Part shown: in pieces, positions 7,721 through 14,266 of the stretch
How positions within the stretch are numbered: the stretch's first letter is position 1
How the letters are laid out: every line of letters begins with the position of its first letter
Assembly (NCBI GenBank): GCA_046542845.1
Contig: JBKHAN010000061.1
Coordinates: forward strand, 1-16,933
Length of the DNA: 16,933 bases
Reading direction: 5' to 3'
From: SKKC01 sp046542845
GTDB taxonomy: Bacteria > Spirochaetota > Spirochaetia > DSM-27196 > SKKC01
Made by a program: the position numbers and the translations under genes
The notes under the pieces: generated by a model
Told to the model about the DNA's origin: nothing
Seen by the model: only the letters and a program-made list of their open reading frames with translations
Databases searched by the model: none

Positions 7721-8425
7721 ATGGAAAAGATAAAAGCCGTTACCCTGGTCACACAGGTGACAAAACGCACCATGGAACTCATTAAAAACAGCGAGCTGAA
7801 ACCCGGAGACACCTTGCCGTCTACCGCGGAATTGTCGGAACGTTTCGGGGTAAGCCGCAGCGTCGTTCGAGAGGCATTGAAGTCGCTTGAGGCCCAATCG
7901 ATCATAGCGCTTACGAACGGACGCAGACCGACCGTACGAGATGTTTCGCTGGATTCTCTCGCCGAAATTTTCGCACATATTGTACGAGTCGACACGTCCA
8001 CGGTCTCCGAGTTCATGGAGATCCGACGCGCCCTGGAAATTCACGGGGCAGGACTTGCTGCCGAGCGGCACAGCGAACAGGATGCCGAGCGAATACGCCG
8101 TCTGTTTCAGGAAATGGATGAGAGACTGTACGACGATGTGGACGCGTTCAGTTACGTCGATGCGGAGTTTCATCTCGCCATCGCCGAAGCGACGCGAAAC
8201 GGCATGTTGGCCAAGCTGTTAGGATCGATTCGCGAGACGATTCAGGCGGTGAGTCGCGAGGGCAGACGGCTGCGGATGACGCCCGAGCAGATAGCTCATG
8301 TACACGATTTACACGAACGTCTCGTCGAGGCCATCTTGTCGCGGGACTCGGTTCGCGCGGGCGCCGCTATGGCCGATCACTTTGACGCGATCGCAATGTC
8401 GATTTCTCCCGACCGGTCGTCGTGA
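7721..8425 (+). CDS. GntR/FadR-family transcriptional regulator with FCD domain
   Basis: The 234-residue protein has an N-terminal winged helix (about 10-75) with LKPGDTLPST and FGVSRSVVREALKSLEA, hallmarks of the FadR subfamily. A C-terminal all-helical FCD ligand domain follows. The FCD metal/ligand residues are visible as Asp147 and His151 (DAEFH), His198 (HDLH) and His220 (ADHFD). Such regulators sense sugar acids or other carboxylates. That fits the dehydratase/aldolase operon immediately upstream, so I infer it controls the 4925-7632 operon and possibly the divergent importer operon. The Shine-Dalgarno before ATG 7721 is weak, but no better in-frame start exists because an upstream GTG runs into TAG. 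Confidence 0.9.
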   Translation: MEKIKAVTLVTQVTKRTMELIKNSELKPGDTLPSTAELSERFGVSRSVVREALKSLEAQSIIALTNGRRPTVRDVSLDSLAEIFAHIVRVDTSTVSEFMEIRRALEIHGAGLAAERHSEQDAERIRRLFQEMDERLYDDVDAFSYVDAEFHLAIAEATRNGMLAKLLGSIRETIQAVSREGRRLRMTPEQIAHVHDLHERLVEAILSRDSVRAGAAMADHFDAIAMSISPDRSS

Positions 8426-8428
8426 CAA

Positions 8429-8468
8429 AGCCGGACCTTCGGCTGATTGTTTCCCGCTGAACTGGCGG
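8429..8468 (+). terminator. Two small hairpins after the regulator gene
   Basis: AGCCG (8429-8433) and CGGCT (8440-8444) form a 5-bp stem followed by GATTGTTT. CCGC (8454-8457) and GCGG (8465-8468) form a second stem. The first might end the regulator transcript weakly. Both sit in the 121-nt gap before the glpP-like gene and could belong to its leader. Confidence 0.3.
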
Positions 8469-8473
8469 AAATC

Positions 8474-8512
8474 CGACCTCCGGGGACGTTCGTACGTCCG
8501 ATCTCGAGGTCG
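8474..8512 (+). promoter_or_regulatory. Nested hairpin in the leader of the glpP-like gene
   Basis: An outer 7-bp stem, CGACCTC (8474-8480) with GAGGTCG (8506-8512), encloses an inner 6-bp stem, GGACGT (8484-8489) with ACGTCC (8494-8499), capped by a TCGT tetraloop. An asymmetric internal loop (3 and 6 nt) separates them. It lies 34 nt before the ATG at 8547, outside any coding frame I accept, and no U-tract follows. Because the downstream product is an RNA-binding-type antiterminator, an autoregulatory RNA site is plausible but unproven. Confidence 0.45.
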
Positions 8513-8546
8513 ACTTACTAAAGGCCAAAACGCTTACACAATACCG

Positions 8547-9170
8547 ATGAGTCATGCAATCATACGCCTTATGAACGATGAGTTTCGCGACATTCATGAA
8601 TCGACCGCTTTTAAGCGGCTTCACGAGTATCCGATTATCGCCGCTATCCGGGACTTCAGCGACATTGAGCGGGTATTCCATACGCCGGTGCGTGTGGTCT
8701 TTCTGATGGGTGGAGACATACAGGGGATCACGAGGACTGTGCGCAAACTACAGGACGTGGGAAAGACCGTGTTCGTTCACATCGATCTGTGCCGGGGTCT
8801 GGCGGGTGACAGAGAAGGTATGTTGTTTCTCTGCAACGAAGCGAAACCCGACGGTGTTGTATCGACGAGAATAAACTTACTGAAAGTTGCGAAAAAGCTG
8901 ACCGTACTAACCGTTCAGCAACTGTTTGTGATTGATACCCAGGCATTTGAAACCGGTGTGCGAAATATCAGGGAGTTTGCACCCGATGCTATAGAGGTTA
9001 TGCCCGGTCTGATGCCGAGGGTAATCAAGGAGCTGAAAAAGGAAACTGAAATCCCGATCCTTGCTGCGGGTCTTATTAAGTCCTTTGCTGAAGTCCAACT
9101 GGCAATCGAAGCAGGTGCGACCGCGGTTGTTGCAGGCGCTCCCGAGCTGTGGGATTTTACGTTTGAGTAG
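8547..9170 (+). CDS. glpP: GlpP-family glycerol-uptake operon antiterminator
   Basis: The 207-residue protein aligns by eye with Bacillus GlpP along its length. Matches are YPIIAAIRDF (28-37), FVHIDLCRGL (76-85), GVVSTR (103-108), QQLFVID (124-130), IEVMPGLMPRVI (149-160), AAGLI (173-177) and GATAV (190-194). In Bacillus, GlpP with glycerol-3-phosphate binds leader mRNAs and prevents termination before glpF, glpT/Q and glpD. The fold is a TIM-barrel without enzyme activity. A longer reading frame opens at 8298 inside the regulator gene, but homology begins only near residue 27 of the 8547 start. ATG 8547 and ATG 8571 are both possible, and neither has a clear Shine-Dalgarno. The gene ends convergently, 14 bp inside the phosphoesterase gene. 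Its likely targets are discussed with the 13134-13228 leader. Confidence 0.85.
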   Translation: MSHAIIRLMNDEFRDIHESTAFKRLHEYPIIAAIRDFSDIERVFHTPVRVVFLMGGDIQGITRTVRKLQDVGKTVFVHIDLCRGLAGDREGMLFLCNEAKPDGVVSTRINLLKVAKKLTVLTVQQLFVIDTQAFETGVRNIREFAPDAIEVMPGLMPRVIKELKKETEIPILAAGLIKSFAEVQLAIEAGATAVVAGAPELWDFTFE

Positions 9171-10005
9171 CGTGGTAGTTATCAAGTGGCACAGGCCAGG
9201 GTCTGCGCGGAAACGTCGCGGGTACCGACAGACGAAACGGATCCTTGCCGCACACTTCCAGGTCAACACTGCCTGGTGACACGCTCAGGAACCCATACGC
9301 GCCTGCGGCTTCACCTCCAGTCGTAAAGGACTCGGTTAAGGACTGCACCGTCAGGTGACGAACGCCTCCGACCGTATGTATCGAGTTCCAGTGAACGTGA
9401 CCGGATACGCATAAAGCAACCCATGGATTCGTTTCGATGAGGTCACGGGCTGCTGCAGCGTTTGAGTAATTGCCCGCGCCCCCAGAAAACTGCTGGAAAT
9501 AATAGTTGCCGACCATAGACGCCTCGCTTATGGGAATGTGCGAAACGAGTATCGCGGGGCAATCAACTCGCTCAAGCGACGTGCGCAACCAGATCAAGTC
9601 GTCACCGGTTATCTCGAACCCTTTGGACCCGATCGACACATCGGGTATCCATTGGAGGATCTTGAATCCGTTCAGTTCAACCACGTTCGATATACAAGGT
9701 TCGCCGAGTGCTTCTTCGTGGTCCCCTACGTTTAACCCGAGGATGTCATGATTCCCCATGAGATGGATACGTCGTCCCTGATACGCCCGGAACACATCCC
9801 CCACATCCTGTAACCATGTTCGCTCCGATTCCCGATCACCGTTGTTTATACGATCTCCGAAATCGATCACCAGGTCGACGCCGGAGCTGGTGAAGTCAAC
9901 GAGCGCTTTCCGTAACAATTCGATTGCCTGGTCACCTCGTTTCGGACCCTCTATCGTTCCATTGTGGATATCAGCGATCAGTCCAATAACGATGTTCCCA
10001 GTCAT
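9157..10005 (-). CDS. Calcineurin-like metallophosphoesterase (GpdQ-like phosphodiesterase candidate)
   Basis: The 282-residue cytoplasmic protein has all dinuclear-site motifs in order: DIH (Asp12, His14), GD (Asp51), GNHD (Asn85, His86), SHIP (His156) and GHVH (His203, His205). The spacing resembles the class III phosphodiesterase GpdQ, whose ligands as I recall are D8, H10, D50, N80, H156, H195 and H197. GpdQ hydrolyses glycerophosphodiesters. A cAMP-type or other phosphodiesterase role cannot be excluded from sequence. The ATG at 10005 has GGAGGAG 5 nt upstream. It is the last gene of an operon with a binding protein and two permeases, 37 bp after the MalG-type permease, so it probably acts on the imported compound. 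Its 3' end overlaps the convergent glpP-like gene by 14 bp. Confidence 0.85.
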   Translation of the reverse strand: MTGNIVIGLIADIHNGTIEGPKRGDQAIELLRKALVDFTSSGVDLVIDFGDRINNGDRESERTWLQDVGDVFRAYQGRRIHLMGNHDILGLNVGDHEEALGEPCISNVVELNGFKILQWIPDVSIGSKGFEITGDDLIWLRTSLERVDCPAILVSHIPISEASMVGNYYFQQFSGGAGNYSNAAAARDLIETNPWVALCVSGHVHWNSIHTVGGVRHLTVQSLTESFTTGGEAAGAYGFLSVSPGSVDLEVCGKDPFRLSVPATFPRRPWPVPLDNYHATQT

Positions 10006-10042
10006 ATGTACTCCTCCGTTGCATACATTTTGAAAAGTCCGT

Positions 10043-10876
10043 TTACTTCAAGGCAGTCGCAGACAGACCCTCATTCAGACGGTCGGCAACTCCAATGAAA
10101 AGCGCGATCATCGGAACGACAACAATAAGTGCTGCTGCCGAAAGTGGCCCCCATTCGGTACCGAGCTCGCTGTTCGCGAAAAACATCACACCGGCCGTTG
10201 CCGTAAACTTTCGACTGCTCCTTATCACGACAAGTGGCCAGAATAACTCGTTCCAGTGGGTCGCGATACTGAAGACCACAAAAGTAACCAGATGGGGTGT
10301 GACCAGAGGAGCGGCAACCGAGGTCATGATTCGTGTGATGCTGCAGCCGTCGATCACGGCAGCGTCAAAGTAGTCCTGAGGTATTCCGGCCAGTGCCTGC
10401 CTGAAAAGAAATGCCCCGAACGCGGTTGCCCAGAACGGTAAGACCAGACCGGCGACAGAGTCCAGCAGATTCAGCCGCGCCAGCAAAAGGTAATTCGGAA
10501 CAGCGGCGACAAAACCTGGGAATGCGATCGCGGCGATTATTACCGACATTAACAAGCGCTTTCCCGCGAACGAGTAACGGGCTAAGGCGAAGGCCGCGGG
10601 AAACGCCAGCAGCAACTGCCCGGTCAACATCAGCAGCACGACAACCAGACTGTTCAACATGTATCTCGGAACAGCGGTTCGGGCAAAAACGTAGTCAAAG
10701 TTCGACAGCGACAATCGCCAGGTCAACGGGTTCCACGTCGCAGTCATGATTGAAGCTGGTTCGGAAAATGCTGTCCGGATTTGCCACAAGAATGGATACA
10801 CGAACAAGAACGATATAAGGAGTGCAACGACGATGAAGAAGCGATTGCGAAACGCATGCACAGCGTTCCCGCTCAT
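10043..10876 (-). CDS. ABC transporter permease, MalG/UgpE type
   Basis: This 277-residue membrane protein has about six hydrophobic segments, the first at 13-31. The ATPase-docking EAA loop is at about 171-190 (DAAVIDGCSI... ending VAAP), where EAA reads DAA. The ATG overlaps the preceding permease stop by four bases (ATGA), which indicates translational coupling. It forms a heterodimer with the 10873-11766 product. The CUT1-type permease pair with a downstream phosphodiesterase fits UgpA/UgpE-like uptake of a phosphorylated or phosphodiester substrate, but ordinary sugar transport would look the same. Confidence 0.9.
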   Translation of the reverse strand: MSGNAVHAFRNRFFIVVALLISFLFVYPFLWQIRTAFSEPASIMTATWNPLTWRLSLSNFDYVFARTAVPRYMLNSLVVVLLMLTGQLLLAFPAAFALARYSFAGKRLLMSVIIAAIAFPGFVAAVPNYLLLARLNLLDSVAGLVLPFWATAFGAFLFRQALAGIPQDYFDAAVIDGCSITRIMTSVAAPLVTPHLVTFVVFSIATHWNELFWPLVVIRSSRKFTATAGVMFFANSELGTEWGPLSAAALIVVVPMIALFIGVADRLNEGLSATALK

Positions 10877-11766
10877 CGGTAATAAACCTTTTTATCTATC
10901 CGGAATTGAAGCAACCCGACTGATAATGCGATCAACGACATGAACACCGCCAACGAACTTGCGAATCCGGTATTAAAGAACACGAACGCCTCTTCAAACA
11001 GCATATGGGCAAGAAGTTTTGTCGATTGCTGGGGGCCTCCATCTGTCAATACGCGAACCACGTCGAACGATTGAAATGATCGTGCAGTTAAAACAATGAG
11101 AATGAACAGTGATGTCGGCGCCAGAAGCGGCCAGGTTATATGGCTGAACTGTCGCAGCCCGTCAGCCCCATCGACGCGTGCAGCTTCACGAACGTCTTTC
11201 GGTATAGCGGATAAACCGGCTGTAAACAGGAGAAGCGCGTAACCGGTCGATCGCCATAGCTCAACCATTGCGACTGCTATCCGGGCACTTGCAATATTAT
11301 AAAGCCAGTCGACACGACCGATGCCGACAATGGCCAGGAGAGCGTTGATATCTCCGAAATAGGTGTCGAACAATAGTCTCCATATGAGAGCCATGGCCGC
11401 GGCGGTGGCAAGTATTGGTGCTGTAATCGCAAGCTTAAAAAACCGATTTCCCCAGGAGACGCTTTCCAGCGCAAGTGCCATTCCGAGTCCTGTGAGTGAA
11501 CCACCGATGACGGTTGTCGCTGTGAGCCCGAGCGTATTCATAAGCGCGCGTCGTGCCTGCGGGACCCTCACAATGTCGATGTAGTTCGCCAAACCCACAA
11601 ACGACCGATGAACGAACCCGAGTCGCCAATCCGTTAGACTCATCCCCAGCGAAAACACCAAAGGCCAGAAAAGAAACGTACACAACATAAGTGAGAACGG
11701 AGCTACGAGAACGTATGGCGTGAAGCGGGAGTAACGAGACGTTCTCCCGCCGTGCACATTCTTCAC
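10873..11766 (-). CDS. ABC transporter permease, MalF/UgpA type
   Basis: The 297-residue membrane protein has its first span at about 19-42 and a good EAA loop at 194-213 (EAARVDGADG... ending ITWP). The start is GTG at 11766. The Shine-Dalgarno AGG overlaps the stop codon of the binding-protein gene 9 bp upstream, so translation is probably coupled. It pairs with the MalG/UgpE-type subunit. No ATPase gene is present in this operon. Confidence 0.9.
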   Translation of the reverse strand: MKNVHGGRTSRYSRFTPYVLVAPFSLMLCTFLFWPLVFSLGMSLTDWRLGFVHRSFVGLANYIDIVRVPQARRALMNTLGLTATTVIGGSLTGLGMALALESVSWGNRFFKLAITAPILATAAAMALIWRLLFDTYFGDINALLAIVGIGRVDWLYNIASARIAVAMVELWRSTGYALLLFTAGLSAIPKDVREAARVDGADGLRQFSHITWPLLAPTSLFILIVLTARSFQSFDVVRVLTDGGPQQSTKLLAHMLFEEAFVFFNTGFASSLAVFMSLIALSVGLLQFRIDKKVYYR

Positions 11767-11775
11767 AATCGAGGC

Positions 11776-13056
11776 CTATCGCCGCAGAAGTTCTTCAACA
11801 TCCCGCGCTGCGCTACGGAGCGTTTCGGCAACATCGGCGCCACCAATAATGATGTCTTCCTCTGCCTGATTGATTCGCGCCGAGATCTCTGCGCCTCGTC
11901 CGCCGGGCCAGCTATGCCACGGAACAACGTTTGGAGCCTGCTCAAGAAGCAGTGACCGGTCCGCGTCTGACTCAAAATCGGCCCGCAGTTCCTCAAGCAC
12001 CGACTGATTCGCAGGTAAGTAACCGCTGTTCCTCCCTACGAACGAAGCGACCTGCGCGCTCGACAGAAACTTCACGAACTCCCAAGCCATTTGTCGTTCT
12101 TGACCCTCGGGTGCGAACATCATGACCCCGGAGCCCCCCGCAGGTAATCGGGGTTCCGCTCCGTCCTTCGTTGGTATGGGGGCCAACCGGAACGGGAAAG
12201 AAGCGAGCGATCGTATCGTTTCAAGACCTGCGCTCGAAGAAATAAGCATTCCCAGCTGGCCCTGTAAGAACATAGGTACTGCATCGGAAACACGCGGCAT
12301 AAGTCCATCGGTAACGAGGTCCTGCACGAACTGCATCGCTTCGATTGCCTCATCGCTGTCAAAAGCTATCTGATCCTGTTCGGTGGCCATACGGGCGTCG
12401 GCGTTTTCCAGAAGCGTCTGAAATATCCAGTTGCCGGTAATTTCCCACGCATAATACACGCCGAAAAATCCCGCAGCCTGCATTGCTTCGGATGCCTCCT
12501 GAACATCCTCCCAGGTAGCAATCGGGGTGTCGGGGTCCAGACCAGCCGCCTCAAAAACAGCTTCGTTTATATACACGACCGGCGTGCTGACGCCCAGTGG
12601 AATCAGATATGTTTCGTCGCCAACCATACCCAGACTCCGCATGGCAGGTAATAGTTCGTCGGGATCGTAGGCCGAATCAGACTCGAAAAATCCATCGAGC
12701 GGAATAGCCCTTCCGCTGCCGGACAAGGTCTCGAGGAACGAGAACCCCGTTTGAGCGACGTCCGGTATGTCTCGCGCAGCTGCTCCAAGCAGAACTCTTT
12801 GAGCGAGCTGCTCGTATCCGCCATCAGCTATTTCGATGGACTCGACGGTAATTCCCGGATACAGAGATGCGAACGCTTCGAAGGATGGCTCGAAATACGC
12901 CATGTGCCAGCCTTCAACCGAATGCTGAAATGTCAGCTGCCCATTGAGACTCGTCGGATCGTCGGCAGCCATGTTTGTCTCGGAGCTACCGGCAGCAAAT
13001 AGGGAACCCGAAACAGCAACGAAAAATACGACAAGCGAAACGATACAAGTTCGCAT
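11776..13056 (-). CDS. ABC transporter solute-binding protein (family 1), second importer
   Basis: The 426-residue protein is the exported receptor of the second importer. Its signal peptide (about 1-21) is MRTC plus a Val/Phe core ending GSLFA-AGSSETN. There is no Cys at the cleavage site, so it is not a classical lipoprotein. The family fold is supported by TFQHSVEGW near residue 42 and APEGQERQMAWEFVKFLSS in the C-terminal half, typical of family-1 binding proteins. The start is set by a strong AGGAGG 4 nt before the ATG at 13056. An upstream in-frame ATG at 13209 would add 51 residues reading through the terminator stem and is rejected. It is the first gene of the operon and is preceded by an attenuator-like leader. 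The ligand is unknown, and the phosphodiesterase partner suggests a phosphodiester. Confidence 0.9.
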   Translation of the reverse strand: MRTCIVSLVVFFVAVSGSLFAAGSSETNMAADDPTSLNGQLTFQHSVEGWHMAYFEPSFEAFASLYPGITVESIEIADGGYEQLAQRVLLGAAARDIPDVAQTGFSFLETLSGSGRAIPLDGFFESDSAYDPDELLPAMRSLGMVGDETYLIPLGVSTPVVYINEAVFEAAGLDPDTPIATWEDVQEASEAMQAAGFFGVYYAWEITGNWIFQTLLENADARMATEQDQIAFDSDEAIEAMQFVQDLVTDGLMPRVSDAVPMFLQGQLGMLISSSAGLETIRSLASFPFRLAPIPTKDGAEPRLPAGGSGVMMFAPEGQERQMAWEFVKFLSSAQVASFVGRNSGYLPANQSVLEELRADFESDADRSLLLEQAPNVVPWHSWPGGRGAEISARINQAEEDIIIGGADVAETLRSAARDVEELLRR

Positions 13057-13133
13057 ACGACCTCCTAAGCGAACGCACACATGGATTACATCCGAAGACG
13101 CCGAAACCCTGATCGTCGGACCCCTGAGGGCAT

Positions 13134-13200
13134 AAAAAAACCTGAGCCTGACGCACCCTTCCCCGGATACTATCCGCGGAGCGTATACGTGAAGCTCAGG
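13134..13200 (-). terminator. Branched intrinsic terminator in the 5' leader of the second ABC operon
   Basis: On the minus strand, CCTGAGC (13200-13194) pairs perfectly with GCTCAGG (13147-13141), which runs straight into seven T (13140-13134). The 46-nt interior folds further: ACGC with GCGT, then a CGGA/TCCG hairpin at 13164-13176 with a TACTA-type loop. It sits 78 nt before the binding-protein start codon and after no intact gene, so it acts within a leader rather than at a gene end. That makes it a candidate attenuator. Confidence 0.6.
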
Positions 13201-13228
13201 CGTTCTCAAAACACTCTGCCTGCTGAGC
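13194..13228 (-). promoter_or_regulatory. Candidate antiterminator hairpin competing with the leader terminator
   Basis: The upstream arm of the terminator (13194-13200) can instead pair with CTGAGC at 13223-13228. A better fold pairs AGGC (13198-13201) with GCCT (13218-13221) and GCTC (13194-13197) with GAGC (13225-13228) across a 3-nt bulge. Either fold removes the terminator arm, so the two are mutually exclusive. This is the usual layout of attenuators governed by a ligand or an RNA-binding antiterminator. Confidence 0.5.
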
Positions 13229-13250
13229 GTTTTATCGCATGCGCTATTTT

Positions 13251-13281
13251 CGGTTTTGATCTAGAAATCGTTAGAAAACCG
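13251..13281 (-). promoter_or_regulatory. Inverted repeat upstream of the attenuator
   Basis: CGGTTTT (13251-13257) and AAAACCG (13275-13281) are perfect 7-bp arms with a 17-bp AT-rich spacer. It lies where a promoter or operator for the minus-strand operon is expected. I could not find a convincing -35/-10 pair nearby. The rest of 13282-13360 shows nothing recognisable. Confidence 0.3.
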
Positions 13282-13360
13282 TGAGACGTATAAAAAACTC
13301 GGAAAGGGGCGCCTGGCGTCTTGCGTAGAGCAGGACTCTCGCTTGTGCAGGCCCGCATCT

Positions 13361-13945
13361 TTACTGACCTCTACGGCGCGGGTCATTAGAAAAGGCATTT
13401 ATGCTTCCACGCATGTTCTTGGCCTCGATGACCGCGTCGGCGTGGTTCAGGATCGCGTTCCAGTTTTCTGTAGTTATGTCGTGCACGCCGCCACGACGGT
13501 GGTACCGAAGCGTTCCCCCGATAGGTGGAATAGACTCATATACCTTCTCCGGGTCTGGAGCCGGGCATGCATCCGCGAAATCGGCGGACTTCGAATGAAA
13601 AAATGAGGGTAAAGGTAGTCCTGTGAGACCATGTCGTTCAAAAGCCTCGGTTGCGAGCAACGCAGAAAGCAGTTCGCCGTCTGGATCAGCCCAGCCGTCT
13701 CTCGATGCGCTGGAGATGTGCAACATCCTCGGGGCGATCGCAGATCCCCCGCACCCGGAACAATTCGACACAAAAAAACGCTCGTCGCATACGCCGACCC
13801 ACAAAGCTGCTTTCCCCAAACGGGAGTGGCCAACGACCATGACGTGACCCGCGTCTACATATGGCAAGCCTACAAGGTAATCGAGAATCCGGGAAAGCCC
13901 CCACGACCAGGCCGCGATCGTGCCCCAGCGATCAGCATCCTGTCT
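13361..13945 (-). pseudogene. Remnant of a CE15/acetyl-xylan-esterase-like alpha/beta hydrolase
   Basis: The minus-strand frame encodes recognisable blocks of the glucuronoyl-esterase/acetyl-xylan-esterase-like family. They are DRWGTIAAWSWGLSRILDYL, the nucleophile elbow GHSRLGKAALW, NCSGCGGSAI, then SASRDGWADPDGELLSAL and GGTLRYHRRGGVHDI carrying the catalytic-type His. Two defects show it is dead. Upstream of the DRWG block the frame meets TGA (13946-13948), and no N-terminal domain is seen. Also, SGCGGSAI runs directly into APRMLHISSAS, whereas full-length relatives have roughly 50 residues between these blocks, including the acidic active-site region. A TTG at 13867 could start a 168-residue fragment, but that would lack a complete fold. 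Intact relatives act on plant cell-wall glucuronoxylan esters, which matches the acid-sugar theme nearby. Its 5' end lies about 75 bp from the MITE-like repeat. Confidence 0.75.
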
Positions 13946-14019
13946 TCAGGCCCGTCTTCAGGTTCGAGAAGCAACACTCCTCAGCGCATAGACATACTGC
14001 CGACACAAGCAACCTTCGC

Positions 14020-14169
14020 TTAGTGTCCGCAACCCTGGTGTTTTTCGGGATCTAAATCTTTGACATTTAACGACTTACGAAGAACAGAAAACAGAACCGA
14101 ATGCCGATTTCCTAGGTCGTTGCATTAAAGCGAGTTACAAGAAGAAAACACCACGGTTGCGGACAGTAA
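14020..14169. mobile_element. MITE-like element with 22-bp imperfect terminal inverted repeats
   Basis: TGTCCGCAACCCTGGTGTTTT (14024-14044) reappears inverted at the far end (14145-14165) with a single mismatch (CCC against CCG). The symmetry extends outward as TTA and TAA with one mismatch. The element is about 150 bp, the interior is AT-richer and holds no reading frame of note. The size and structure fit a miniature inverted-repeat element mobilised by a transposase elsewhere. The family and exact target duplication are not assigned. It separates the esterase remnant from the sulfatase. Confidence 0.5.
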
Positions 14170-14210
14170 TCATTATTTGCCCGGAAAGGCCATCATCCCG
14201 GCCCGACAGC

Positions 14211-14239
14211 TTGCCTCCCGGTGACTGTGCGCCTACAAT
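14211..14239 (+). promoter_or_regulatory. Sigma70-like promoter for the sulfatase gene
   Basis: TTGCCT (14211-14216) and TACAAT (14234-14239) have the ideal 17-bp spacing. Transcription would begin near 14246, only about 20 nt before the ATG at 14267. It starts just outside the MITE-like repeat, so the sulfatase probably has its own promoter. Confidence 0.5.
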
Positions 14240-14266
14240 GCGAATCGACCGAGGTACAGAAATATT

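Noticed and set aside
8298..8546. Upstream extension of the glpP-like reading frame
   Set aside because: It would overlap the regulator gene and translate the structured leader. The homology to GlpP starts only after 8547.
13057..13209. N-terminal extension of the second binding protein from ATG 13209
   Set aside because: It would place 51 non-signal residues before a complete signal peptide and read through the terminator stem, whereas ATG 13056 has AGGAGG just upstream.
13282..13360. Possible promoter for the second ABC operon
   Set aside because: The stretch around TTTTTTATACG and TTTTCTAACG gives no -35/-10 pair with acceptable spacing and match.
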